In this document: in pieces, positions 8,771 through 17,917 of the stretch
Position numbering within the stretch: position 1 is the first letter of the stretch
Layout: every line of letters starts with the position of its first letter
From: JAKFDI01 sp036676235
GTDB taxonomy: Bacteria; Pseudomonadota; Gammaproteobacteria; Burkholderiales; Burkholderiaceae_C
Reading direction: 5' to 3'
Length of the DNA: 64,000 nucleotides
Assembly (NCBI GenBank): GCA_036676235.1
Contig: JAKFDI010000011.1
Coordinates: forward strand, 186,001-250,000
Notes under the pieces: model-generated
Seen by the model: only the letters and a program-made list of their open reading frames with translations
Databases searched by the model: none
Told to the model about the DNA's origin: nothing
Translations under genes and position numbers: made by a program

Positions 8771-9688
8771 TCAGGGAGGAATCTCGCCCGGCGTACCGCC
8801 CGGCCAGGTGGCGAGCACCACGCCGGCCAGCGCGAGGCCGAGGGCCGCGACCTGCAGTGCCGCAAGCTGCTCGCCGAGGAACAGTACGCCCACCGCCGCC
8901 GCGCTCACCGGCAGCAGCACCGTGTACACGCCCGCCGACGAGGCGGGCACGTGCCGCAGGCCCGTCATCCACAGCCACACCGTGACCATGCTGGCGGCGA
9001 GCGAGTAGAACAGCAGCAGCCACCACACCGACGCACTGGCCGCGCTGAAGTCGTGCCCCCACGCCTGCCACACACCGAACGGCGTGACGAGCGCCAGCCC
9101 CCACAGGTTCACGAGCGCGCTGATGCGCTTGGGCGACACGCTGGCCGTGAGCCGCTTGCCGACCACCACGTAGATGCCCTCGCACACCACGGCGCCGAAC
9201 AGCAGCAGGTTGCCGAGCCACGTGCCACTGCCGGCTTCATGCTTGGCGAGCGACACCAGCGCGATGCCGCCCACCGCGCAGACGATTCCGGCGGCCACGC
9301 GGGGCGTGATCCGCTCGCGCAGGAAGGCCCACGAGAGCACGGCCACCACCGCCGGAATGGCCGCCATGATCACACCGGCAGCCAGCGCCGAGCTCATCGA
9401 GATGCCGAACAGCATGCACACCGAGAACAGGAAGTTGCCGAAGAAGGATTCGACGAACAGCAGCCCGCGGTCGTGGCGCGACAGCGGCACTTCGCCGGGT
9501 TGGCGCCTGACCCAGGGCGCCATCGCCACGGCCGCGATGCCGAAGCGCATCCACGCCAGCAGGAAGACGGGAAACGCGAGCACGAGCACCTTGGACAGCG
9601 CCACATAGCTGCCCACCAGCACCATCGCTGATGACAGGCACGCATAAGCCAGCCACGGCACGTGCCGCTGCAAGGTGAGGGCGGTCAA
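8771..9688 (-). CDS. EamA/DMT-family membrane transporter
   Basis: The protein is 305 residues and consists of two EamA (DUF6) halves with about ten hydrophobic helices. The first half includes WLAYACLSSAMVLVGSYVALSKV and GFLRERITPR-like loops (seen here as AFLRERITPRVAAG). The second half ends with GEQLAALQVAALGLALAGVVLATW. Members of the drug/metabolite transporter superfamily export amino acids, amines or other small metabolites. It follows puuC on the same strand after a 16-nt gap, so it is probably the last gene of the polyamine operon and may move polyamines or their breakdown products. That substrate is inferred only from position. It converges on the kinase gene, with just 3 nt between the two stop codons. 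Confidence 0.88.
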   Translation of the reverse strand: MTALTLQRHVPWLAYACLSSAMVLVGSYVALSKVLVLAFPVFLLAWMRFGIAAVAMAPWVRRQPGEVPLSRHDRGLLFVESFFGNFLFSVCMLFGISMSSALAAGVIMAAIPAVVAVLSWAFLRERITPRVAAGIVCAVGGIALVSLAKHEAGSGTWLGNLLLFGAVVCEGIYVVVGKRLTASVSPKRISALVNLWGLALVTPFGVWQAWGHDFSAASASVWWLLLFYSLAASMVTVWLWMTGLRHVPASSAGVYTVLLPVSAAAVGVLFLGEQLAALQVAALGLALAGVVLATWPGGTPGEIPP

Positions 9689-9704
9689 GAGAGGGCGACC
9701 CGCA

Positions 9705-11204
9705 TCAGGAGGCGTCGATTCGCAGCCACGTGGTCTTCAACTCCGTCACCTTGTCGAAGGCATGCAGCGACTTGTCGCGTCCGTTGCCGCTCTGGCCGTA
9801 GCCGCCGAAGGGCACGGTGATGTCGTCCTCGTCGTACTGGTTCACGTGCACCGTGCCGGCACGCAGCGCGCGCGCCACTCGGTGGGCGCGGCTCAGGTGG
9901 TCGCTCCACACGCTCGCCTGCAGGCCGTAGCGGCTGTCGTTGGCAAGGGCGATGGCTTCTTCCTCGGTCTTGAAGCGGATGACGGAGAGCACCGGGCCGA
10001 AGATCTCTTCCTGCGCGATGCGCATGCGGTTGTCGACGTTCGTGAACACCGTGGGCTCAACGTAGCAGCCGCCGGTGTCTTGCCGCACGCGCGAGCCGCC
10101 GGTCACGAGCGTCGCGCCTTCCGCGCGGCCGGTCTCGATGTGGCCGAGCACCGTCTGGAGCTGCATCTCGTCGACGATGGCGCCCATCTCGGTGGCCGGG
10201 TCCAGCGGGTCGGCGGGTTGCACCTTTGCCGCCTCGGCCGCAACGATCTCGGTGAAGCGATCGGCCACACGCTCATGCACGATGGCGCGCGAGGGCGCGT
10301 TGCAGCTCTCGCCCTGGTTGAAGAAGATGCTGCCGGCGGCCGTGACCGCGGCGCGCTCCAGATCGGCGAAGTCGTCGAAGACCACGAAGGCCGATTTGCC
10401 GCCGAGTTCGTTGAACACGCGCTTGAGGTTGCTGCGCCCGGCGTACTCGAGCATCTTGCGGCCCACACGCGTGGAGCCGGTGAAGCCGATGGCGTCCACG
10501 TCCATGTGCATCGCGAGCGCTTCACCCGCCTCCTGGCCGTAGCCCGGCACCACGTTGAACACGCCCTCGGGCAGGCCGGCTTCGAGCGCGATCTCGGCCA
10601 GGCGCAGCGCCGAGAGCGACGACTTCTCGCTCGGCTTGAGCACCACGCTGTTGCCGGCGGCCAGCGCCGGGCCGAGCTTCCACGCCGCCATCACGAGCGG
10701 GTAGTTCCAGGGCACGATGGCGCCGATCACGCCCATCGCCTCGCGCGTGATGAGCGCAAGGCCCGTCGCCGGTGTGGGCGCAATCTCGTCGTAGAGCTTG
10801 TCGATGGCTTCGGCATACCAGGCGATGCAGCGCACGGTGAGGGCGATGTCGACGCCCAGCGCGTGGCGGATGGGTTTGCCCATGTCGAGGGTGTCGAGCA
10901 GGGCCAGTTGTTCGCGGTGCTGGTCGATGCCTTCGGCGAATCGCTGCAGCACCTTCTTGCGTTCGGCCGGCGCCTGGCCGCACCAGCGGCGGTCGGCGAA
11001 GGCGCGGCGGGCGGCGGCGACGGCACGGTCGACATCGGCCGCCTGGCAGCGCGCCACGCGGGTGAGGAACCAGCCGTCGATCGGCGAGACGGTGTCGAAG
11101 GTGGCTTCGTCGGCGGCGTCGACGCGCTGGCCGTCGATGAACGCCCGGCCGTCGAACGTGGTCCGCGCCGCGCGGCCTCGCCAGTCGATCGTTGGTGCGT
11201 TCAT
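9705..11204 (-). CDS. puuC: Gamma-glutamyl-gamma-aminobutyraldehyde dehydrogenase (PuuC-like)
   Basis: The protein is 499 residues (E. coli PuuC is 495). It is an NAD(P)+ aldehyde dehydrogenase with the PWNYPLVMAAWK cofactor region, VLKPSEKSSLSAL, the ELGGKSAFVVFDD general-base motif, the catalytic Cys in NQGESCNAPSR (~residue 300) and EEIFGPVLSVI near the C-terminus. In polyamine breakdown this enzyme oxidises an aminoaldehyde, free or gamma-glutamylated, to the carboxylate. The ATG at 11204 overlaps the TGA of the upstream aminotransferase by one base (TGATG), which fixes the start and implies coupling. The reading frame stays open upstream, but that part belongs to the aminotransferase region. 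Substrate assignment relies on the puuA/puuD neighbours. Confidence 0.9.
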   Translation of the reverse strand: MNAPTIDWRGRAARTTFDGRAFIDGQRVDAADEATFDTVSPIDGWFLTRVARCQAADVDRAVAAARRAFADRRWCGQAPAERKKVLQRFAEGIDQHREQLALLDTLDMGKPIRHALGVDIALTVRCIAWYAEAIDKLYDEIAPTPATGLALITREAMGVIGAIVPWNYPLVMAAWKLGPALAAGNSVVLKPSEKSSLSALRLAEIALEAGLPEGVFNVVPGYGQEAGEALAMHMDVDAIGFTGSTRVGRKMLEYAGRSNLKRVFNELGGKSAFVVFDDFADLERAAVTAAGSIFFNQGESCNAPSRAIVHERVADRFTEIVAAEAAKVQPADPLDPATEMGAIVDEMQLQTVLGHIETGRAEGATLVTGGSRVRQDTGGCYVEPTVFTNVDNRMRIAQEEIFGPVLSVIRFKTEEEAIALANDSRYGLQASVWSDHLSRAHRVARALRAGTVHVNQYDEDDITVPFGGYGQSGNGRDKSLHAFDKVTELKTTWLRIDAS

Positions 11205-12592
11205 CACATCCACCCGCGCTGCCGAACGTCGGCCAGCGTGAGATCGAGGCAGCGGCGGATCAGCGCCACCATCTCGTCGATTTGCGCGCGTGTCATCACC
11301 AGCGGCGGCGCAACGATCATGCGGTCGCCGACGGCTCGCATGATGAGCCCGTTGCCGAAGCAGTGGCCGCGGCACAGCATGCCGACGCCGAGCTGCGAAT
11401 CGAAGCGCTCGCCCGAGGCCTTGTCGCGCACGAGCTGCAGCGCGCCCATCATCCCGAGGCTCTGCGCTTCACCCACCAGCGGGTGCTCGCCGAGCGCCTG
11501 CCAGTGCGCGGCCAGATGCGGCCCGATGTCCTCACGCACCTTGTCGACGATGCCTTCGCGCTGGAGCAGCCGGATGTTGGCCACCGCCACCGCACAGGCC
11601 ACGGGATGGCCGCTGTAGGTGTAGCCATGGGCGAACTCGCCGCCTTCGTCGACCAGCGTGCGCGCCACACGTTCGCCCACCAGCACGCCGCCGAGCGGGA
11701 TGTAGCCCGAACTCACGCCCTTGGCGAAGGTCATCAGATCGGGCTCGAAGCCGAGCGTCTCGCAGCCGAACCAACGGCCCGTGCGCCCGAAGCCGCAGAT
11801 CACTTCGTCGGACACCAGCAGGATGTCGTGCTTGCGGCAGATGCGCTGGATCTCGGGCCAGTAGGTGGCCGGCGGCACGATCACGCCGCCCGCGCCCTGC
11901 ACCGGCTCGCCGATGAAGGCGGCCACCTTGTCGGCGCCGATCTCCTCGATCTTGGCCTCGAGCCAGCGCGCCGCGCGCAGGCCGAAATCGTCGCGGCTGG
12001 CGCCCTGACCGTGCTCGAACCAGAACGGCTGCTCGATGTGGTCGATGCCCGGGATCGGCAAGCCTCCTTGCGCGTGCATGTCGCTCATGCCGCCGAGCGA
12101 GGCGCCGGCCATGGTGGAGCCGTGGTAGCCATTGCGCCGGCCGATGATGACCTGCCGCTCGGGGCGGCCCATCACGTCCCAGTAGCGGCGCACCATGCGC
12201 ACGATGGTGTCGTTGCCCTCCGAGCCCGAGCTTGTGAAGAACACGTGCTCGAAGCCCGGCGGCGACACCTGCGCCAGCAGTTCGGCGAGTTCGATCGCCG
12301 GCGGCGTGGTGGTCTGGAAGAAGGAGTTGTAGAAGGGCAGCTGCTTGAGTTGCGCCGTGGCCGCATCGATCAGCGCCTGCTGGCCGTAGCCCACGTTCAC
12401 GCACCACAGACCTGACATCGCGTCGAGGATCTTGTGGCCGTCGCTGTCCCACAGATAGATGCCTTCGCCGCGCGTGATGATGCGTGAGCCCTGGCCCTGG
12501 AGCGACTTGAAATCGGTGAACGGATGCAGGTAGTGCGCCGAGTCGGCGGCCTGCCATTGCTTCGTGGTTCTCGTGTCGGTGCTCATGGTCAT
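11204..12592 (-). CDS. spuC: Class III aminotransferase, putrescine/polyamine type (SpuC-like)
   Basis: The protein is 462 residues of PLP fold type I. Visible are HPFTDFKSLQGQGSRIITR at the N-terminus, SSGSEGNDTIVRMVR, GRRNGYHGSTMAG, the Asp of LLVSDEVICGFGRTG that holds the PLP ring nitrogen, and the Schiff-base Lys in TFAKGVSSGYIPLGG (~residue 291). Close relatives transaminate putrescine or cadaverine with pyruvate. In this operon it may act on free putrescine or on gamma-glutamylputrescine and would replace the amine oxidase PuuB, which is missing. The chosen ATG (12592) gives a 4-nt ATGA overlap with the puuA stop; a second in-frame ATG lies two codons downstream at 12586. Confidence 0.9.
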   Translation of the reverse strand: MTMSTDTRTTKQWQAADSAHYLHPFTDFKSLQGQGSRIITRGEGIYLWDSDGHKILDAMSGLWCVNVGYGQQALIDAATAQLKQLPFYNSFFQTTTPPAIELAELLAQVSPPGFEHVFFTSSGSEGNDTIVRMVRRYWDVMGRPERQVIIGRRNGYHGSTMAGASLGGMSDMHAQGGLPIPGIDHIEQPFWFEHGQGASRDDFGLRAARWLEAKIEEIGADKVAAFIGEPVQGAGGVIVPPATYWPEIQRICRKHDILLVSDEVICGFGRTGRWFGCETLGFEPDLMTFAKGVSSGYIPLGGVLVGERVARTLVDEGGEFAHGYTYSGHPVACAVAVANIRLLQREGIVDKVREDIGPHLAAHWQALGEHPLVGEAQSLGMMGALQLVRDKASGERFDSQLGVGMLCRGHCFGNGLIMRAVGDRMIVAPPLVMTRAQIDEMVALIRRCLDLTLADVRQRGWM

Positions 12593-13953
12593 ACATGCAG
12601 CAAGAGATGTTCGCGCTCCCACGGCGAGATCACCTTCATGAACTCGTCGTGCTCGATTTCCTTCACCTCGGAATAGACGGTGATGAATTCCTTGCCCAGC
12701 ATCTCGTGCAGATCGGTCTCGTCGGCCAGCCAACCCAGCGCCTCGCTCAGCGAGCGCGGCAGTTGGTACTCCGACAAATAGGCGTCGCCCTTGCACTCGG
12801 CCGAAGGCTCGATGCGGTGCTTGATGCCGAGGTAGCCGCAGGCGAGCGTGGCGGCCAGCGCCACGTACGGGTTCGCATCGGCGCCGATCACCCGGTTCTC
12901 GATGCGCCGGCCGGCAGCGGTGGCGACCGGCGCGCGGATGCCCACCGTGCGGTTGTCGGTGCCCCACTGGATGTTGATCGGCGCGGCGGTCGAGCGTGCC
13001 AGCCGCCGGTAGGAGTTGACGTAGGGCGCGAACAGCGCCATTGCCGCCGGCGTGTACTTCTGCAGGCCGCCGATGTACCAGTAGAACTCGCGGCTTGGCG
13101 AGCCGTCCTCGTTGCTGAAGAGGTTGCGCCCGGTTTTCTTGTCGACGAGGCTCTGGTGCACATGCATCGCGCTGCCGGGCTCATGCGCCATCGGCTTGGC
13201 CATGAAGGTGGCGTACATCTCGTGGCGCAGCGCCGTCTCGCGGATGGTGCGCTTGAAGAAGAACACCTCGTCGGCCAGCCCGAGCGGATGGTCGTGGAAG
13301 AAGTTGATCTCCATCTGTCCCGCGCCCACTTCGTGGATCAGCGTGTCGACGTTCAACTCCATCTGCTCGCAGTAGGCGTAAAGCTCCTCGAACAGCGGGT
13401 CGAACTCGTTCACTGCATCGATGGAGTAGGCCTGGCGCGAGGTTTCGGACCGGCCGCTGCGGCCACGCGGCGGGCGCAGCGGCGTGTTCGGGTCGGCGTT
13501 GCGCTCGACGAGATAGAACTCCAGCTCGGGCGCCACGATGGGCTGCCAGCCCTCGGCATCGAACAGATCGCACACCCGGCGCAGCACCGAGCGCGGTGCG
13601 TAGGGAATGAGCGTGCCGTGACGGTCGAAGCAGTCGTGGATGACCTGCGCGGTCGGGTCGGCCGCCCAGGGCACGATGCGCACGGTGGAGGGGTCGGGGC
13701 GCAGGTGCATGTCGCGGTCGGTGGCGTGGATCACGTCGTAGTACGCGCCGGCCTCGGGAAACTCGCCGGTCACGCCGATGGCGACGATGGCTTCGGGCAG
13801 CCGCATGCCGCGGTCCTCGGTGAACTTTTCGCGCGGCAGGATCTTGCCGCGCGCCACGCCGGTGAGATCGGGCACGAGGCACTCGATCTCGGTCACGCGC
13901 CGGTCGTTGAGCCACTGTTCCAGCTCGCTGAAAGTGAATGGGTCTCGCTTCAC
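12589..13953 (-). CDS. puuA: Gamma-glutamylpolyamine synthetase (PuuA/SpuI-like glutamine synthetase)
   Basis: The protein is 454 residues of the glutamine synthetase superfamily. It ligates glutamate to putrescine or another polyamine using ATP. The N-terminal beta-grasp region reads VTEIECLVPDLTGVARGK. The catalytic barrel contains PELEFYLVER, EVGAGQMEINF, the metal/ATP-binding GSAMHVHQSL and the NRTVGIRAP and RIENRVIGADANPY motifs. PDLTGVARGK and the lack of the adenylylation loop separate it from ordinary GlnA. The start is GTG 13953: AGGA lies 7 nt upstream, and it forms a GTGA 4-nt overlap with the puuD stop. Its role is set by the flanking puuD, spuC and puuC genes. Confidence 0.92.
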   Translation of the reverse strand: MKRDPFTFSELEQWLNDRRVTEIECLVPDLTGVARGKILPREKFTEDRGMRLPEAIVAIGVTGEFPEAGAYYDVIHATDRDMHLRPDPSTVRIVPWAADPTAQVIHDCFDRHGTLIPYAPRSVLRRVCDLFDAEGWQPIVAPELEFYLVERNADPNTPLRPPRGRSGRSETSRQAYSIDAVNEFDPLFEELYAYCEQMELNVDTLIHEVGAGQMEINFFHDHPLGLADEVFFFKRTIRETALRHEMYATFMAKPMAHEPGSAMHVHQSLVDKKTGRNLFSNEDGSPSREFYWYIGGLQKYTPAAMALFAPYVNSYRRLARSTAAPINIQWGTDNRTVGIRAPVATAAGRRIENRVIGADANPYVALAATLACGYLGIKHRIEPSAECKGDAYLSEYQLPRSLSEALGWLADETDLHEMLGKEFITVYSEVKEIEHDEFMKVISPWEREHLLLHV

Positions 13954-14702
13954 GATAGGTTCCTGTGGCGATAGCGTTCGCAGGCGGCACCGAAGGCTTG
14001 GAGCAGCGCCTTCGACACGGGGTTGGAGCCGGCCTGCCATTCGGGGTGCCACTGCACGCACAGCGCGAACGCATCCGGCTCGGGGATGGAGAAGGCCTCC
14101 ACCAGGCCATCGGGCGCGCGGGCTTCGACACGCAGGCCGGGCGCGAGGCGGTTGATGCCCTGGCCGTGCAGCGAGTTCACGTCGAAGTGCGCAAGGCCGG
14201 TGATGCGTTCGAGCAGGCTGCCCGAAGCCACCTCGACCGGATGGGCCGGGCCGTAGGCCACGTCGACATCCGCCTCCGGTGAATCGCGGTGGTCGTGGTG
14301 GCCGGGCTGCTCGTGCACCGCCTGGTGCAGGCTGCCACCGAGCGCGACGTTCACTTCCTGGAACCCGCGGCAGATGCCGAACAGCGGCAGGCCGAGATCG
14401 AGCGCGCAGCGGATCAGCGGCAGGGTCCAACGGTCGCGCTCGGGGTCGAGGGGGAGGGCGGCATCATGCGGCGCCTCGCCGAAATGCCCCGGGTCGACGT
14501 TCGATGGCGATCCGGTCAGCAGCACGCCGTGGGCGTGCGAGAGCAGCTCGCCGATCTCGTCGGGCTCCACCCAGGGCACGACCAGCGGCAGGCAGCCGGC
14601 GAGGCGCACGGCCTCGATGTACTTGCGCCCGACGACATGGAACGGATGCCGGCCGAGCGTGCGGTTGCAGGCGGGGACGAGGACAACCGGTCGGGACTTC
14701 AT
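13950..14702 (-). CDS. puuD: Gamma-glutamyl-GABA hydrolase (PuuD-like class I glutamine amidotransferase)
   Basis: The protein is 250 residues, the usual length for PuuD (peptidase C26). The nucleophile Cys sits in LFGICRGFQEVNVALGG (~residue 112), and the His-Glu pair is in CVQWHPEW near the C-terminus. LLTGSPSNVDP and the second-shell HFDVNSLHGQGI match the family. The enzyme cleaves the gamma-glutamyl bond of gamma-glutamyl-GABA or a related carboxylate, releasing glutamate. It is the second gene of the minus-strand operon, 28 nt after the aminotransferase stop, and overlaps puuA by 4 nt. The presence of a hydrolase for gamma-glutamyl products supports the glutamylated route. Confidence 0.9.
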   Translation of the reverse strand: MKSRPVVLVPACNRTLGRHPFHVVGRKYIEAVRLAGCLPLVVPWVEPDEIGELLSHAHGVLLTGSPSNVDPGHFGEAPHDAALPLDPERDRWTLPLIRCALDLGLPLFGICRGFQEVNVALGGSLHQAVHEQPGHHDHRDSPEADVDVAYGPAHPVEVASGSLLERITGLAHFDVNSLHGQGINRLAPGLRVEARAPDGLVEAFSIPEPDAFALCVQWHPEWQAGSNPVSKALLQAFGAACERYRHRNLS

Positions 14703-14730
14703 CGATGTGCCTCGTGCGCCCGTTCAGGCT

Positions 14731-16068
14731 TCAGTCCGCCCGCTTGATGGCGTCGGCCAGCGTGCCGATCATCTGGTCGATGTGCTGGTCTTCGACGATC
14801 AGCGGCGGCGACAGCGCGATGGTGTCGCCCGTGGTGCGCACCATCAGCCCCTTCTCCCAGCAGTCGAGGAACACGGAAAACGCCCGCTTGCCCGGCTCGC
14901 CCGGCCGCGGTGCCAACTCGATGCCGCCCACGAGCCCGATGTTGCGCACGTCGATCACGTTCGGCAGGCCTTCGAGCGAATGCACCGCGCGCTCGAAGGT
15001 GGCCGCCATGCGCGAGCCGCGCGTCAGCAGGTCGTCGTCGGCATAGGTCTCGAGCGTGCCGAGCGCAGCCGCGCAGGCCAACGGGTGCGCCGAGTAGGTG
15101 TAGCCGTGGAAGAACTCGATCAGGTGCTCGGGGCCGTTCATGAAGGCGTCGTGGATGTTCTGCCGCGCGAACACGGCCCCCATCGGCACGCTGCCGTTCG
15201 TCAAACCTTTGGCGACGGTCATCAGGTCGGGCGTGACGCCGAAATGCGTGGCGGCGAAGGGCGAGCCCAGGCGGCCGAAGCCGGTGATGACCTCGTCGAA
15301 GATGAGCAGGATGCCGTGCTTGTCGCAGATGGCCCGCAGCCGCTGCAGGTAACCCTGGGGCGGCACCAGCACGCCGGTGGAGCCGGCCACGGGTTCGACG
15401 ATGACGGCGGCGATGGTCGACGCGTCGTGCAGCGCCACCAGACGCTCCAGGTCGTCGGCGAACTCCTCGCCGTAGACCGGCTGGCCGCACGAGAACGCAT
15501 TGCGCTCCGGGTCGTGCGTGTGGCGGATGTGGTCGACGCCCGCCAGCAGCGTGCCGAACATCTTGCGGTTGGAGACGATGCCGCCGACCGAGATGCCGCC
15601 GAAGTTCACGCCGTGGTAGCCGCGCTCGCGGCCGATGAGGCGGGTGCGCGAGCCGTCGCCGCGCACGCGGTGGTAGGCAATCGCCATCTTGAGCGCCGTC
15701 TCGACCGCCTCGGAGCCGGAGTTCACGTAGAACACCCGGTTCAGCTCCTTCGGCGTGAGCTGCACCAGCTTCTCGGACAGCTCGAAGGCCTTGGGGTGGC
15801 CCATCTGGAACGAGGGCGCGAAATCCATTTCGCCGGCTTGCTGGCGGATGGCCTCGACGATCTTCGTGCGCCCGTGGCCGGCGTTCACGCACCACAGGCC
15901 GGCGACCGCGTCGAGCACCTTGCGGCCCTCGGGCGTCCAGAAGTGCATGCCCTCGGCGCGCGCCAGCATGCGCGGCGATTGCTTGAACTGCCGGTTGGCA
16001 GTGAACGGCATCCAGTACGCATCCATGCCGGGTTGCGATTGAGGCTGATCGGTGACGGTGCTCGACAT
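14731..16068 (-). CDS. Omega-amino acid:pyruvate aminotransferase (class III)
   Basis: The protein is 445 residues of PLP fold type I. Motifs: YWMPFTANRQFKQSPRM at the N-terminus, VNSGSEAVETALK, GRERGYHGVNFGG, FDEVITGFGRLG (PLP-ring Asp) and the Schiff-base Lys in TVAKGLTNGSVPMGA (~residue 287). This pattern is typical of the beta-alanine/omega-amino acid:pyruvate aminotransferases, which make malonate semialdehyde or other semialdehydes with alanine as co-product. ATG 16068 has AAGGAG in front. It is the first gene of the polyamine operon, so it may handle beta-alanine from spermidine/1,3-diaminopropane breakdown or GABA. It is only distantly similar to the second aminotransferase of the operon, so this is not a recent duplication. 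Confidence 0.9.
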   Translation of the reverse strand: MSSTVTDQPQSQPGMDAYWMPFTANRQFKQSPRMLARAEGMHFWTPEGRKVLDAVAGLWCVNAGHGRTKIVEAIRQQAGEMDFAPSFQMGHPKAFELSEKLVQLTPKELNRVFYVNSGSEAVETALKMAIAYHRVRGDGSRTRLIGRERGYHGVNFGGISVGGIVSNRKMFGTLLAGVDHIRHTHDPERNAFSCGQPVYGEEFADDLERLVALHDASTIAAVIVEPVAGSTGVLVPPQGYLQRLRAICDKHGILLIFDEVITGFGRLGSPFAATHFGVTPDLMTVAKGLTNGSVPMGAVFARQNIHDAFMNGPEHLIEFFHGYTYSAHPLACAAALGTLETYADDDLLTRGSRMAATFERAVHSLEGLPNVIDVRNIGLVGGIELAPRPGEPGKRAFSVFLDCWEKGLMVRTTGDTIALSPPLIVEDQHIDQMIGTLADAIKRAD

Positions 16069-16266
16069 GGCTGCTCCTTGGTGCTGAGTGATTCATGCGA
16101 GCCGGCGGGCCCGCGGCGTTGTCGCTCGTAGTGTGCCCGCACGCGCCGGGCGTGCACATGAGCAGGGTCTGCGCGCATGGCCGGCACGCAGCTCGGGCAG
16201 CGATGACCAATGCCGCTTGTTGCTCGCAGATCCAGCCCGCGACCCTTTTCGTCATCCGGAAGTCGC

Positions 16267-16345
16267 ATTTCGCTATACGGGATCACACGATCAAAGACGC
16301 CATACATGTTTTCCATTCTGGCGAGTGTCATTCCGCATTACGGTA
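16267..16345. promoter_or_regulatory. Pair of similar 16-bp imperfect dyads between the polyamine operon and aceA
   Basis: Two 16-mers share 12 positions: ATTTCGCTATACGGGA at 16267-16282 and ATTCCGCATTACGGTA at 16330-16345. Both have the form TTyCG-n5-CGG, like the TTCCG-n5-CGGAA operators bound by several IclR-family regulators. The spacing of 63 bp is six helical turns. They lie in the 415-bp divergent region (16069-16483) and could serve either direction. No regulator gene for them is in the window. The assignment is inferred from motif shape only. Confidence 0.35.
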
Positions 16346-16366
16346 GTGATTGGTTAAGTCATTGTT

Positions 16367-16395
16367 TTAGAACGATTTCTGATCTTGTCTTATAT
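16367..16395 (+). promoter_or_regulatory. Candidate sigma-70 promoter of aceA
   Basis: TTAGAA (16367-16372) and TTATAT (16390-16395) are separated by 17 bp and lie ~90 bp upstream of the aceA start in a locally AT-rich stretch. The -10 element is inside the palindrome described in the next entry, so a bound repressor would block polymerase. Confidence 0.4.
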
Positions 16396-16401
16396 AAGAC
16401 A
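16386..16401. promoter_or_regulatory. Perfect 16-bp palindrome TGTCTTATATAAGACA upstream of aceA
   Basis: The sequence is identical to its own reverse complement over 16 bp. A second inverted arrangement, AAGAC-n4-GTCTT (16396-16409), shares its right half, giving three AAGAC-type half sites in a row. I recall TCTTATATAAGA-like motifs before central carbon genes in Burkholderiales, but I cannot name the regulator from memory. A dimeric transcription factor controlling isocitrate lyase is the natural reading. Confidence 0.6.
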
Positions 16402-16483
16402 TAAGTCTTCCTGCGGCGAGCCATTCTTTGTATTCTTTGTCCAGAAACTTCTTCTCCCCTCTCGTTTCACTCTAGGAGCACAC

Positions 16484-17782
<1,299 letters not shown>

Positions 17783-17799
17783 TCAACCGCGCGCCAATG

Positions 17800-17826
17800 A
17801 AAACGCCCGCGTCTCGCGGGCGTTTT
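17800..17826 (+). terminator. Rho-independent terminator after aceA
   Basis: A perfect 12-bp stem, AAAACGCCCGCG / CGCGGGCGTTTT, with a TCT loop starts 18 nt after the aceA stop. A-run and T-run at the two ends let it work in both directions. Confidence 0.9.
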
Positions 17827-17844
17827 CGTCATCAAGCCACGCCC

Positions 17845-17867
17845 GTGGCCCGGGTTTCCCGGGCCAC
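17845..17867. repeat. Perfect GC-rich palindrome between convergent genes
   Basis: GTGGCCCGGG-TTT-CCCGGGCCAC is a perfect 10-bp inverted repeat in the 135-bp space between aceA and the convergent alcohol dehydrogenase gene. It is followed by a GC-rich stretch with CGCCCCTTGGGGGCAGG (17875-17891). There is no T-run. Similar intergenic blocks are common downstream of genes in Comamonadaceae (from memory). Function unknown; a transcript-end stabiliser is plausible. Confidence 0.5.
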
Positions 17868-17917
17868 CAGGCGGCGCCCCTTGGGGGCAGGAGCGCAGCG
17901 ACTGGGGGGCCGTCAAT

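Noticed and set aside
15885..16331. 148-codon minus-strand frame overlapping the aminotransferase start and the divergent region
   Set aside because: No family resemblance, poor ribosome-binding site, and most of it overlaps the real aminotransferase N-terminus and regulatory DNA.
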